Of a stretch of DNA of 64,000 nucleotides, positions 52,483 through 61,492 are shown piece by piece. The translations under genes and the position numbers were made by a program. Under the pieces are notes generated by a model, which did no database searches, was not told the DNA's origin, and saw only the letters and a program-made list of their open reading frames with translations. Every line of letters starts with the position of its first letter. The stretch's first letter is position 1. Source of the stretch: Thiomicrorhabdus sp033238645 (GTDB lineage Bacteria; Pseudomonadota; Gammaproteobacteria; Thiomicrospirales; Thiomicrospiraceae); the NCBI GenBank assembly GCA_033238645.1, contig BQXR01000002.1, positions 1 through 64,000 on the forward strand. The letters are read 5' to 3'.

Positions 52483-53835
52483 CTAGGGTGCTTTGGATAA
52501 AGCCTGAATATTTTGGCGCGCATGGCGGTTACCAAAGTGTGCAGAAAAACTAAACCAGAACATTGCCTGAGCTTGATTTGACCTAATACCGCTGCCTGCT
52601 TGATACATAAGTGCCAAGGCATTTTGAGCATCAAGATGCCCCTTTAAAGCAGCAAACTTATACAAGCGGTAAGCCTGTCCTAAATTCACAGGGATACCAA
52701 GGCCTTTTTCAAACATTTTAGCTAGGTTATAAGCAGCGTCTGGATTACCTTTATTATAGGCTTGGTCATACATATTGGCAGCCATACTGTATGACTGCTT
52801 AACAGGATTACCCTGCTCGTACATCAGACCGATATTATTCTCCGCTCGCGAGTAACCTCTAAATGCACAGTTTTCATACAAGTTGAACGCTGTCTCAAGA
52901 TCCCCATCTGCTTCTGCAGCGACTGCTTGTTGGAAAATAGGGTATAAATAGTGCTCATCCGCTAAAAGCCCCATTGAATCTTTAGGGAACGTTTTATCAG
53001 TCTTAAAAGAGTCATTTCTTATCCATTCAGGAACCGTAGAGTCGGCAAGCCAAATGGTTAACTCTTCTAAAGTAGGGCGTTTTAATGGATCTTTCTGTGT
53101 CATCCAGATAATCAAATAGCGCCAGAAGATAGGTAAACGATTGATTTTTCTGATCGAGTGATGAACCTGAGCCCACAACTGCTGCTCTGTGGTCTCAACT
53201 TTATCCAATAAATAAATGTGTTTGCCTGTTAACGCGTAATACAGTGTGCAGCCTAAAGCATAGATATCACCCTTCTCATCCAACTGCCCATTAAGACGTT
53301 CTGGCGGACAATAACGTGCATTCCCATCAATTTCTTCGGTATCAAATGAGCTAAGTGAAGGGATCGAGTTAGACCAATCTACTAGAAAGTTCTGTTTTTT
53401 GCCAACAATAATATTGCTTGGCCTAATTGCCGTATGCACAAAACCAATGCTGTGTACTTTTTCTAAGGTTGATACCATCTCTGATAATAACCTTTTAGTA
53501 CTCTTAGGTAACAAAGGTCCTTTTTTCTTAATCTGCTGCTTTAAATTACGCGAGCCTTCATAATCAAAAAATTGTAAGTAATAGAAACCAACTTTCCTTA
53601 TTTCATTAAAGCGAGAAAACTCAGAAAATTGGTTGAGATAATTTAAAAGATCTTTCTCTCGTCTAATCGAGTGATAGTTTTTTATATCCCGAATAACTCT
53701 AACAATTTGCTTTTTACGGCCATCATCAGAGGTAAGTAAGACCTTATAAACAGAGGCATGTTTACCATCTTTTATTTTTTGAATCTTACTTAAATCAGGC
53801 TGTTGTTCTAATGCGGCTAAAACACCATCAGACAT
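52483..53835 (-). CDS. Predicted pseudokinase with Sel1 repeats
   Basis: A 450-residue cytoplasmic protein. Residues 15-270 resemble a Ser/Thr protein kinase, with PPERLNGQLDEKGDIYALGCTLYYALTGK matching the APE to DxWxxG part. The catalytic core is altered: the HRDLKPxN loop reads HTAIRPSN (catalytic Asp to Ala), DFG reads DWS, the glycine loop is DGKHAS and the beta-3 Lys appears replaced by Arg (IVRVI). Catalysis is thus unlikely. Residues 295-445 hold about four Sel1 repeats (AENNIGLMYEQG, AAYNLAKMFEKGLG). It may be a scaffold. It follows the adhesin gene on the same strand after a terminator. Confidence 0.85.
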   Translation of the reverse strand: MSDGVLAALEQQPDLSKIQKIKDGKHASVYKVLLTSDDGRKKQIVRVIRDIKNYHSIRREKDLLNYLNQFSEFSRFNEIRKVGFYYLQFFDYEGSRNLKQQIKKKGPLLPKSTKRLLSEMVSTLEKVHSIGFVHTAIRPSNIIVGKKQNFLVDWSNSIPSLSSFDTEEIDGNARYCPPERLNGQLDEKGDIYALGCTLYYALTGKHIYLLDKVETTEQQLWAQVHHSIRKINRLPIFWRYLIIWMTQKDPLKRPTLEELTIWLADSTVPEWIRNDSFKTDKTFPKDSMGLLADEHYLYPIFQQAVAAEADGDLETAFNLYENCAFRGYSRAENNIGLMYEQGNPVKQSYSMAANMYDQAYNKGNPDAAYNLAKMFEKGLGIPVNLGQAYRLYKFAALKGHLDAQNALALMYQAGSGIRSNQAQAMFWFSFSAHFGNRHARQNIQALSKAP

Positions 53836-53855
53836 CTAAACTCTCCATAGAGCAT

Positions 53856-53885
53856 TAAAAAAAGGACACTAATTCAAATGTCCTT
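53856..53885 (-). terminator. Intrinsic terminator after the adhesin gene
   Basis: On the minus strand AAGGACA and TGTCCTT pair around a 10-nt loop, then T7. Confidence 0.88.
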
Positions 53886-53924
53886 ATGAAATATACTAGA
53901 TTTCATCTCTTTTAATAGCAATTT

Positions 53925-56720
53925 TTACTGATTTTGATAATCAATATTCAAATCATCCATATCATCACTATCAAATCGACTATTTTCAAGATAGATTTTT
54001 GTAATATCATTTTGTGTGGTTGCATCACCATCAGCATCAATCGTGATCATATCGACATCTTTATTACCATCACCATCGGTATCTTCATCGCCAAAGTTAA
54101 AACATAGATACTCATTTAGACTATTTGGCTGAACTATAAGACCCTCAAATACATCACTGATATCCAAAGTATCAACAAGTTGATCAAAATTCATAATTGT
54201 CATATCTTGACCTGCTGAAATAGTAAAATCTTCTGTCGCATTGTCATCAGCATAAAGGATATTTTCTATATTAATCGCTCTGATGACTTCTACATTTTCT
54301 ACGTGAAGCATTTCCTCTGTTTTATCTGCACCAGATTCAATTTTTAGATCAATTTTACCAAGGTTATCTGCGACACCCACAAGCTCTATATTACCTGAGA
54401 ATTCATCCGTATTTTCAAAGAGCAACTCGTCATTAATAAACACTTTGATTGTATCCGTCTCCCAATGATCCCAGTTACCTTGAGTCATTAAGTCCAGTCT
54501 GAAAGTCACCGTTTCGCCAGGATCTACATCGTAGGTTTTTTCAGCACTGGTACCTGGCTCTAATAATAGCGCTCTATCTTCAGTTTCTGTGCCACCTATA
54601 TTATGAGTCATCCAGCCCTCTGCATTAAAGTTAAACGTTTCTACCTCCGCAACAGTTTCACCTGCAGTTAGAGGGGTTACCAAAGGTCCTAGAAGTGAAC
54701 CTGCTGTAGTCGTCTCCATTCTAGTACTACTTGAAACAGAATTGTGACTACCCTCTGCGCCCAAAGGATCGGCAATATGAATTCTACATGGATGGTTTTC
54801 AGTATCAGTGGATGGCGTATCTGTCGCTCCGCCGACTGTAATCGTTAGACGACTACTGCTGCTGTCTCCATCTGCATCTGTAATGGTATAGCTGAAGATT
54901 TCTGTCAGTGATTCTCCATCATCTAATGCCTGTACTGATTCATTCGTGTTATCTAGGGTGTATTCATAGCTACCATCTGCATTAAGCGTCAGGCTTCCGT
55001 AAGAACCTTCAACCTCTGAACCTACCACTCCTACACTCACGCCTGAAACACCTGAAACAACTGTCGCATCCGCGCCTAAGCTATCCGCACCTAAACCATT
55101 CGTGCCAGTCATTACATTACCTGTGATGCCCGTATTATCTTCACCGATAGTACGGCTGTCTGCATTCGCTGTCGGTGCTGTATCGTCAATCGTAACCGTC
55201 AGAGTATCATTCACACTTTGACCTAATGTATCAGTGACTAATACGGCAAACTGATCAAAGACATTGTCGTTGGCTGCATTGTGCATTTCTGCATTGCCAT
55301 CTTCTGTATAGGAGTAGCTAATCACTCCTGTTACGGTATTAAAACCAGTAATGGTTAAAGTACCTTCTGCACCACCAATCACTACACTGACGTTACTTGC
55401 ATTGGTGATATCTTGCCCTGCAATGGTGACGGCACCAAAACCTGCATCGGCAGTTACAACCATGCTACCTGTAACTGTATCGCCTGTGGCTTCAACAACT
55501 GTGTGAGACCCAACACCCATATCAATGGTTGGCATATCATCAGAGACACCATTAATGGTTAGGACTAAAGAGGTTGTGCTTAGGTCTCCATCAGCATCTG
55601 TAATGGTGTATGAGAATGTTTCTGTTAGGCTCTGCCCATCGCCCAATGCTTGAACTGTTGAGTTTCCATTATTCAAGAGGTAGCTATAACTACCATCAGC
55701 ATTAACGGTCAGTGTTCCGTAGCTTGTGGCAAATGCTGATCCAACTGTACCACCTGAAATAGCGGTAACATTAGTGGTATCGGCACCAATGGCATCATTG
55801 CTCATAACATTACCAATAATGCTCACTGCATTTTCTGCAATTGCATCAATGTCGGCATCAGCAACAGGTGCGGTATCAATAATCTGTATATCTAGAATAT
55901 CCGTAACTACAACACCTTCAAGGTCTGTTAATTCCACCGTAAAGTGTTCAATAACATTATTATTTGAAGCATCATGTGTTGCAGCAACGCCATTTTCAGT
56001 GTAGCTATAGGTAATCACACTGCCATCAAAACTGGTAATCGTCAGAGTTCCCTCTGACCCTACAATAACAACTGGTACCGTAGAAGCATTTGTTACATCC
56101 TGGCCTGCTACTAAAACTGTTCCAATACCATTAGGAGCAGAGACTGTTGCAATACCTGTTACTGTGCTACTTGAGGCCTCAACTACACTATTATTTTGTG
56201 CCGTTACTGCACCATCCGTATCTTCAATAATAATTCGGGGTGAAGTATCAACCAAAGGCACTTCTTCTTGAGCAACTTGATTTAAGCTTATCTGCTGAGT
56301 ACCCGTATCAAAACCAGCAGTCACGTTCCCTTCAGAACCTGTTCTAGCAATAACAATTCCACCTTGGGAAGCACTACCTGGAATTCCAGCTTCACCAGCC
56401 GCGGTCGCTTCAAGGTCATTGATGTCACCTTCTAAAATAGCTTGCTGAAGTGCTTCAACATCTACAACATTCTCACCCTGGCCGGCAACAAAAGTTGAAC
56501 CAATAATATCTGCATCTAAACGTAATTCAGAATTACGCCCTAAAGTTAAGATCTCACCATTATCCATATTGATTAAAATGTGACCCGTACTCGATGTCAT
56601 CAGGATCTCGTTTTCAAAAACAGAATCTCCAACTCCAAGAACACGAACACCCTGAGTAACAGGGTCTATAGCTCGAACAATACCTTCAAGACTTGAGACT
56701 TCACCAACAATAGTAGACAT
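53925..56720 (-). CDS. Short LapA-like adhesin with retention module and VCBS repeats
   Basis: A 931-residue secreted adhesin. Residues 1-105 match the LapA retention module (GIVRAIDPVTQGVRVLGVGDSVFENEILM), and TAAG at 106-109 corresponds to the site cut by the periplasmic protease LapG. Then two pairs of cadherin/VCBS-like repeats (about 170-600), a ligand-type domain (about 640-800), a Ca-binding DTDGDGNKD and a C-terminal type I secretion-like end. Reported LapA proteins are thousands of residues; this one is short. The frame opens 13 codons upstream, but the ATG at 56720 begins the module. Neither LapG nor a type I secretion system is in the window; the GGDEF-EAL protein at 35465 is a LapD-like candidate. 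Confidence 0.88.
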   Translation of the reverse strand: MSTIVGEVSSLEGIVRAIDPVTQGVRVLGVGDSVFENEILMTSSTGHILINMDNGEILTLGRNSELRLDADIIGSTFVAGQGENVVDVEALQQAILEGDINDLEATAAGEAGIPGSASQGGIVIARTGSEGNVTAGFDTGTQQISLNQVAQEEVPLVDTSPRIIIEDTDGAVTAQNNSVVEASSSTVTGIATVSAPNGIGTVLVAGQDVTNASTVPVVIVGSEGTLTITSFDGSVITYSYTENGVAATHDASNNNVIEHFTVELTDLEGVVVTDILDIQIIDTAPVADADIDAIAENAVSIIGNVMSNDAIGADTTNVTAISGGTVGSAFATSYGTLTVNADGSYSYLLNNGNSTVQALGDGQSLTETFSYTITDADGDLSTTSLVLTINGVSDDMPTIDMGVGSHTVVEATGDTVTGSMVVTADAGFGAVTIAGQDITNASNVSVVIGGAEGTLTITGFNTVTGVISYSYTEDGNAEMHNAANDNVFDQFAVLVTDTLGQSVNDTLTVTIDDTAPTANADSRTIGEDNTGITGNVMTGTNGLGADSLGADATVVSGVSGVSVGVVGSEVEGSYGSLTLNADGSYEYTLDNTNESVQALDDGESLTEIFSYTITDADGDSSSSRLTITVGGATDTPSTDTENHPCRIHIADPLGAEGSHNSVSSSTRMETTTAGSLLGPLVTPLTAGETVAEVETFNFNAEGWMTHNIGGTETEDRALLLEPGTSAEKTYDVDPGETVTFRLDLMTQGNWDHWETDTIKVFINDELLFENTDEFSGNIELVGVADNLGKIDLKIESGADKTEEMLHVENVEVIRAINIENILYADDNATEDFTISAGQDMTIMNFDQLVDTLDISDVFEGLIVQPNSLNEYLCFNFGDEDTDGDGNKDVDMITIDADGDATTQNDITKIYLENSRFDSDDMDDLNIDYQNQ

Positions 56721-56765
56721 AGCGTTAACACTCCGTTTTTTCGGCGACAAAAGAGTCAATTAAAT

Positions 56766-56793
56766 TAGTTAAATCACATATTACAGAAGTCAA
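56766..56793 (-). promoter_or_regulatory. Putative adhesin promoter
   Basis: Minus-strand TTGACT (56788-56793) and TAACTA (56766-56771) are separated by 16 bases, about 45 bases before the preferred start. The palindrome at 56805-56824 lies 11 bases upstream of the -35. Confidence 0.45.
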
Positions 56794-56804
56794 TCTCACA
56801 AAAC

Positions 56805-56824
56805 TACTGTACCTAGGAACAGTA
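56805..56824. promoter_or_regulatory. 20-bp palindrome TACTGT-N8-ACAGTA upstream of the adhesin
   Basis: TACTGTACCTAGGAACAGTA has perfect 6-bp arms and a CCTAGG centre. It is close to the site at 125-144 and, with the flanking AC, matches it at most positions. Its place just upstream of the promoter suits an activator. The rest of 56825-57126 holds no gene. Confidence 0.5.
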
Positions 56825-57126
56825 TTGCGTAATAGGACCCTTTTTTTAAATAAAACGATCCAATTCTTGACTCGCTTCATGTAATTAAGCTACTTAATAT
56901 CTAAAGGTAACTGAGACTTTGAAAGGATTACCCTACCCTTCAGCAAAGCTAAAATGGTAAGAGAACAAAATTTAGATTAAAAAATTGAAATAGAACAGGC
57001 TTGCTCTATATTTGTTTACTGTATTTTTGATGGCCAAGCCATAGCTTAATATTGAAGCGACCTTGTATTTAGAAGAAATAGTGTACAAGGAAGCTTCAAA
57101 AGAGTGATCGAAATTGTTTAAGTAAA

Positions 57127-57888
57127 CTACTTTACCTGTCTTGCTTCTTCCATAATTACTGGATAAATATAGCCGTAACCAAAATCCCTCTCCAAACCGA
57201 TCACACCCTCTAAAACGATCACATCACCAACGGCTGCCGTTTCTGAGGTGGTTACAGTTAAATCTGTCGCGGTACTGCTATCGCGAATATGAATCCAGTT
57301 TTTACCTAAAATCTGCGCTGTAAACTTAGTTACCTCGCCTTTAACGCGAATTCCTTTACCTTTTAAATCACTCTTTTGCTCGTAGATCTCAGCAATACTT
57401 TTACCACCAACTACTTTAAGAACCTCTTTTGCCACTTTTCCTGAGGCTTCAAACTTACTATGCGCTTGCGCATGTTGATTTGAGTGAGATAGGCTCATTT
57501 TAGAGTCCTTAGCTGACCCTGTTCCTTTTGGAACAATAAAACCATCGACAAAATAAAGTAGAGCAAAGTCTTTATTTAAACTTTTACTATGAAATTTTCG
57601 CATTGGCATCTTAGTAGAAAAACCAACTTGATCTCCTATATTTAATGCTACTATTGGACCCGCAGCCCATGTTTTTTGACCATCAACTTCAATGGCAATA
57701 TAGGTATAACCTGCTGCATCAATCTTATCGGTTACCTTACCATGAAGATTTGCAACTTCATGCTTTTGCATCTTTGCCACTTTTTCAGCAGGGGGGGTAG
57801 CATGAGCTACATTGGTAATAGCCGCACTCAGTATCACTAAAGAAATTCCGCCAACCAGTCCAATCAAAGAATTTGATCTATTTTTCAT
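57127..57888 (-). CDS. Exported protein with OB-fold-like domains
   Basis: A 253-residue periplasmic protein. Residues 1-31 look like a signal peptide (LIGLVGGISLVILSAAI, ending near AHA). Two beta-rich segments follow, VANLHGKVTDKIDAAGYTYIAIEVDG (about 45-120) and RVKGEVTKFTAQILGKNWIHIRDSS (about 180-250), both like NrfJ-type OB-fold domains. NrfJ-like proteins are found with periplasmic redox systems, but ligand is unknown. The ATG at 57888 is preferred to 57927 because the signal peptide starts there. The TPPAEK segment just after cleavage comes from a sense C7TGCTGAAA word (57784-57797). Confidence 0.78.
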   Translation of the reverse strand: MKNRSNSLIGLVGGISLVILSAAITNVAHATPPAEKVAKMQKHEVANLHGKVTDKIDAAGYTYIAIEVDGQKTWAAGPIVALNIGDQVGFSTKMPMRKFHSKSLNKDFALLYFVDGFIVPKGTGSAKDSKMSLSHSNQHAQAHSKFEASGKVAKEVLKVVGGKSIAEIYEQKSDLKGKGIRVKGEVTKFTAQILGKNWIHIRDSSTATDLTVTTSETAAVGDVIVLEGVIGLERDFGYGYIYPVIMEEARQVK

Positions 57889-58176
57889 AGTTAATTTACT
57901 CTTAAAAGTTAAACATTGTTTTTTCAAAGTTTAATACAATATCATATTCATCGTATATTTTGTGTATACACGGTCAAAGTAGCCTATTTCAATCCTTCCT
58001 TAATTCCCTTGTGGCTTGCCATAATCAACTAGTAGCGTTTATCAATTGATCAAAAAATATTGATAGTATTATTTATTACTCCCTCTTATGATAGCTATAG
58101 ATTAAGTGTAAATTTACCATGGTTCATTCTCATTTAAATGTATGGCCTAAAAATAGTAACTAGAAGCAGACATCAT

Positions 58177-59133
58177 ATGACCAGTACGAGCAACACAGAT
58201 GGAAAACAACTTCTTGCTCAGCTTGAGCAACTACTTACAGATATCCAGCGCTACTCACAAACCGTCGATCGATACGTTATTACCTCTACAACGGATCTTT
58301 TTGGCACTATTACCAGTGTTAGCACGGCCTTTTGTGAGATTTCTGGCTATTCTGAAGATGAGCTCATAGGCAGAAATCATAACCTTGTTCGTCATCCCGA
58401 CATGCCCCAAGATTTATACAGGGATCTTTGGGATACCATACGTTCTGACAACATTTGGCAGGGAGAGGTCAAAAACCTAAAAAAAAATGGCCAATTTTAC
58501 TGGGTAGATGTCAGTATAGAACCCCTGAAAGACCTTAATAACAGTATTATTGGATATCTTGCAGTTAGACAAGATATTACAGCCAAAAAAATAGTTGAAC
58601 AACTCACTATTACGGATGAGTTAACAGGGGCATATAACCGCCGCTACTTTAATCAAACCTTACCGACTGAAGTTATTCGTGCCAAAAGAGATGGTTATTT
58701 CCTTGGGTTTTTGATGATTGATGCCGATAATTTCAAAAATTATAATGATACCTATGGCCACCAGGCAGGAGATGAAGTACTTAAAGCAATTACCAGCACC
58801 CTACAAGGCTCATTTAAGCGTGCAGGGGATTTTATTTTTAGAATTGGTGGCGAGGAGTTTGTTGCCCTTTATAGGATACAAAAAATAGATGATGCCGAAA
58901 AGACTGCCGAAAGAGCACGTCAAGCTATGTTTGATTTAAATATTGAACACTCTGGTAACTCCCCCCACAACCGTGTCACTCTATCAATGGGTTTAATGAC
59001 CATGGATTCAAGCCAAGACTACATCATCGAAGAAATATATAAATATGCTGATCAAGCGCTTTATCATGCTAAAGAGAATGGGCGAAATTGTATAGAGGTT
59101 TGTGATAACAGCGGAGACATTGAATTTCTTTAA
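58177..59133 (+). CDS. PAS-GGDEF diguanylate cyclase
   Basis: A 318-residue soluble protein. A short helical N terminus precedes an Aer-type PAS domain (about 25-140; NHNLVRHPDMPQDLYRDLW and NGQFYWVDVSIEP), which in relatives holds FAD and senses redox or oxygen. The GGDEF domain (about 150-315) has DELTGAYNRRYF, DADNFKNYNDTYGH and canonical FRIGGEEF, so cyclase activity is expected. The frame opens 13 codons earlier (58138); start choice is uncertain, with only a weak ribosome site for either. Confidence 0.92.
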   Translation: MTSTSNTDGKQLLAQLEQLLTDIQRYSQTVDRYVITSTTDLFGTITSVSTAFCEISGYSEDELIGRNHNLVRHPDMPQDLYRDLWDTIRSDNIWQGEVKNLKKNGQFYWVDVSIEPLKDLNNSIIGYLAVRQDITAKKIVEQLTITDELTGAYNRRYFNQTLPTEVIRAKRDGYFLGFLMIDADNFKNYNDTYGHQAGDEVLKAITSTLQGSFKRAGDFIFRIGGEEFVALYRIQKIDDAEKTAERARQAMFDLNIEHSGNSPHNRVTLSMGLMTMDSSQDYIIEEIYKYADQALYHAKENGRNCIEVCDNSGDIEFL

Positions 59134-59228
59134 GAAAAACCTGAATCTAGTCAGACCGAAATCCAGCCTAAATACCAATTAATCAAAGTTAGTAAAAAAG
59201 GGAAAAGAGAACCTTTTCTCTATTAGAT

Positions 59229-59420
59229 TTAGTTATTTTTTTCAACATCGCTGAGAATCTCTCTTAAAAGCATTCCCGCTAGCATATTATTATTTGACGA
59301 AATAGCTGCCGATTTAACACCTGTATTTCCCATATTAACAGTCAATATACCTCTATCAATATAGGCTTTCGCTTTGTAAGTACGGTTATTTCTTTTAATT
59401 TTTACTTGAAAACTATCCAT
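59229..59420 (-). CDS. Small protein of unknown function, 63 residues
   Basis: A short basic protein with a beta-strand-rich start (FQVKIKRNNRTYKAKAYIDRGILTV) and a helical end (MLAGMLLREILSDVE). No family recognised. AGGGGGGAT precedes the ATG and could be its ribosome site. It follows the PAS-GGDEF gene in convergent orientation. A chance ORF cannot be excluded. Confidence 0.5.
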   Translation of the reverse strand: MDSFQVKIKRNNRTYKAKAYIDRGILTVNMGNTGVKSAAISSNNNMLAGMLLREILSDVEKNN

Positions 59421-59734
59421 AGAATCAATCCCCCCTTAAATACCTCAAAATACTTTACTAGGTATTTCTATCGCCTTGCTTAACTAAGTAAAACCAACTC
59501 TTCATTAATTAAAGATACCATAACTTACTGAGATAAAAGAGGAAAAATAGTAACGGAATCATAACCTAGCCTTATAGCTATATGGACTTATACCCACAAT
59601 ACCCCACTTAAACAAGGGCTTTAGGCATGCTAAATAGAGCATCAAAATTAAATAGGAAGGGAAAGTAGAGGAATAATTTTCCAGATTTCCTGCTCAATAT
59701 TTTGAACAGGGGGGGGTAAAACTATGAGAAAGTA
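59421..59734. other. 314-bp gap with an inverted pair of C-rich words
   Basis: Stops occur in all frames, and no gene is seen. Near the right side is the inverted word pair at 59689-59716. The rest is AT-rich without further signals that I can name. Confidence 0.5.
59689..59716 (-). repeat. C-rich word forming a hairpin with a partner half-site
   Basis: CCTGCTCAA (59689-59697) and TTGAACAGG (59702-59710) pair with one mismatch; the second runs into G8. It is the only clear inverted pair of the series and lies 19 bases after the alpha/beta hydrolase stop, where it could help end transcription. Confidence 0.55.
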
Positions 59735-60628
59735 TTATTGCTGAATAAAAATCACTGCTTCTTCAACTAGCTCTTCCGCAAAGAAATCTAAAAAGAAGTG
59801 ATCAGCATCTTCTACAACATAACTGCTTACATTTGAGTTATTTACGCCTTCCATTTTTTCAGCAAGATCAGCAACGACCTTATCCTCAGAACCAATAAAT
59901 ACCATCGTTGGTTTAACTGCTTTCTTCAGTAAGGTTGGTGTATCCATACGTTCATCTGGCTGATAATAACTTACAAAGGCTTCTGCTGTTGCACCTGACT
60001 CTTTACAGTAGATAAAGTTAACACCCTTCATCTGAGTATCACCCTTACCTGCTTTAACCAGCTTTTTCGCCTTATCTAGTAATGGCTGTAGTGGCTGGTG
60101 ATATTTTTTCTCATAGTCTTTAAATTCAGCTTCTTTAGACCAAGTTTGTGGAGCTACTAGAACTACATTCTTAATCAGGTCACTATCGTGTTCTATACTG
60201 TACCAAGCAGTCTGATTACCACCGCGAGAGTGTCCCATCAGCGTAACCGATTTAGCGCCTTTTTCAGCGATCCACTTCACCCAGAAATCGATCTCTTTCA
60301 TTGCATCATGATGCTGGTGAGTCTGAGGCTTGGTGCAATCCACTTCACCATGACGATCATTCACATTTAAACTCAAGTTAGGTGCAACAGAGCTAATACC
60401 GTTTTCAGCAAGTAACGCTTGAATATTGACATAAGTTTCACGGCCATTATGCGTTGTTGTGCCGTGGATAAGCAGCACTACTTCGTCAGCCAGTGTTTTA
60501 TCTTCTGCCAAAACTACATTGGCATTAACCGTTAGTCCATTGTAAGCTTGCTTTACCTCTTTTGCAGAAACATTCAATGCCACTGCTAAAAGCAGTAATA
60601 GTCCTGCTATCGCTTGTAGATTCTTCAC
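59735..60628 (-). CDS. Secreted alpha/beta hydrolase
   Basis: A 297-residue protein with a signal peptide (1-22, AIAGLLLLLAVALNVSA). The alpha/beta-hydrolase fold is shown by the oxyanion-hole strand VVLLIHGTTTHNGRETY (about 46-62), the nucleophile elbow GHSRGG (about 138-143), the likely acid Asp in GSEDKVV and the catalytic His near the C terminus in DADHFFLD. Substrate is not predictable. It is on the same strand as, and downstream of, the beta-lactamase-fold gene with 85 bases between. Confidence 0.85.
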   Translation of the reverse strand: MKNLQAIAGLLLLLAVALNVSAKEVKQAYNGLTVNANVVLAEDKTLADEVVLLIHGTTTHNGRETYVNIQALLAENGISSVAPNLSLNVNDRHGEVDCTKPQTHQHHDAMKEIDFWVKWIAEKGAKSVTLMGHSRGGNQTAWYSIEHDSDLIKNVVLVAPQTWSKEAEFKDYEKKYHQPLQPLLDKAKKLVKAGKGDTQMKGVNFIYCKESGATAEAFVSYYQPDERMDTPTLLKKAVKPTMVFIGSEDKVVADLAEKMEGVNNSNVSSYVVEDADHFFLDFFAEELVEEAVIFIQQ

Positions 60629-60713
60629 GATTCCAACCTCTTTTATCTTAATATTCAGTCACTTAATTTAAATTTATCTTATAAAAAAAAAGAACATTAG
60701 TAAATACTTATTT

Positions 60714-61442
60714 TTAAGTCGCATTCTGCTGAATAATGTCAAGCATGCCAATAGGTTTTGGTGGTAAGTCCGAAACAACCTGCTCAATAAATTGCTCTTT
60801 ATCCATTTGTAGAAATGCATTGTTTCGCTTTTCATAAGCAATGGTTGATACAGGCTTTGCTGAAATCCCCACACCGCAAACTGAACCCGCTTTTGCACCT
60901 GGATAAATTTCAATATGACCTTCTAAAGACAGTATTCGATTATGAATACTGTCATAAAGGTGTCCTGCCATCTCTTTCTCTCGGCCACGCAAATCAGGAC
61001 GGCCAACACTCCCTACAAACAGGGTATGTGCCGTCAGTAAAAACCACGGCTCAGGCGCTCGTGAGTTGTCCGTAATTAGTAAAGAGAACGAGTCCATAGT
61101 ATGTCCAGGGGTATAAATCACCTCTGCCTCAACATTCCCAGCAATGATTTTTTGACCATCTGTTAAAGGGGTAAAATCAAAGTTTGGCTGAGACGTTTCA
61201 TACAACATGTACTCACCGCCAGATCGTTCTGCCAGTGCTCGTCCACCAGAAACATGATCTGCATGAATATGCGTATCCATAACCGCGATGATCTTAACGC
61301 CTTTTTGTTCAGCCTGATCCATAAACCAATCTACATCATCGGCATGTACATCAAAAGCAATCGCTTTTGCCTGCCCTGCACAGCCAAAAAAATAGGCTAG
61401 TGAGGATGGATCACTAGGTACTTCACGTTGAACTAAAAACAT
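60714..61442 (-). CDS. Beta-lactamase-fold hydrolase, probable persulfide dioxygenase type
   Basis: A 242-residue member of the metallo-beta-lactamase superfamily. The metal motif THIHADHVSGG (about 57-67) is the HxHxDH signature, followed by TPGHTMDS with the next His and the Asp of GSVGRPDLRG. This pattern, with the GSVGRPDL segment, resembles ETHE1/Blh-type enzymes, which oxidise glutathione persulfide with one iron. A later His expected in family members lies in the C-terminal half. It is likely cotranscribed with the ArsR-rhodanese gene upstream (50-base gap). Confidence 0.87.
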   Translation of the reverse strand: MFLVQREVPSDPSSLAYFFGCAGQAKAIAFDVHADDVDWFMDQAEQKGVKIIAVMDTHIHADHVSGGRALAERSGGEYMLYETSQPNFDFTPLTDGQKIIAGNVEAEVIYTPGHTMDSFSLLITDNSRAPEPWFLLTAHTLFVGSVGRPDLRGREKEMAGHLYDSIHNRILSLEGHIEIYPGAKAGSVCGVGISAKPVSTIAYEKRNNAFLQMDKEQFIEQVVSDLPPKPIGMLDIIQQNAT

Positions 61443-61492
61443 ATTTTCTCCTAATTACTAAGGCATTGAATTATTATCAAATGCAATAAGAT

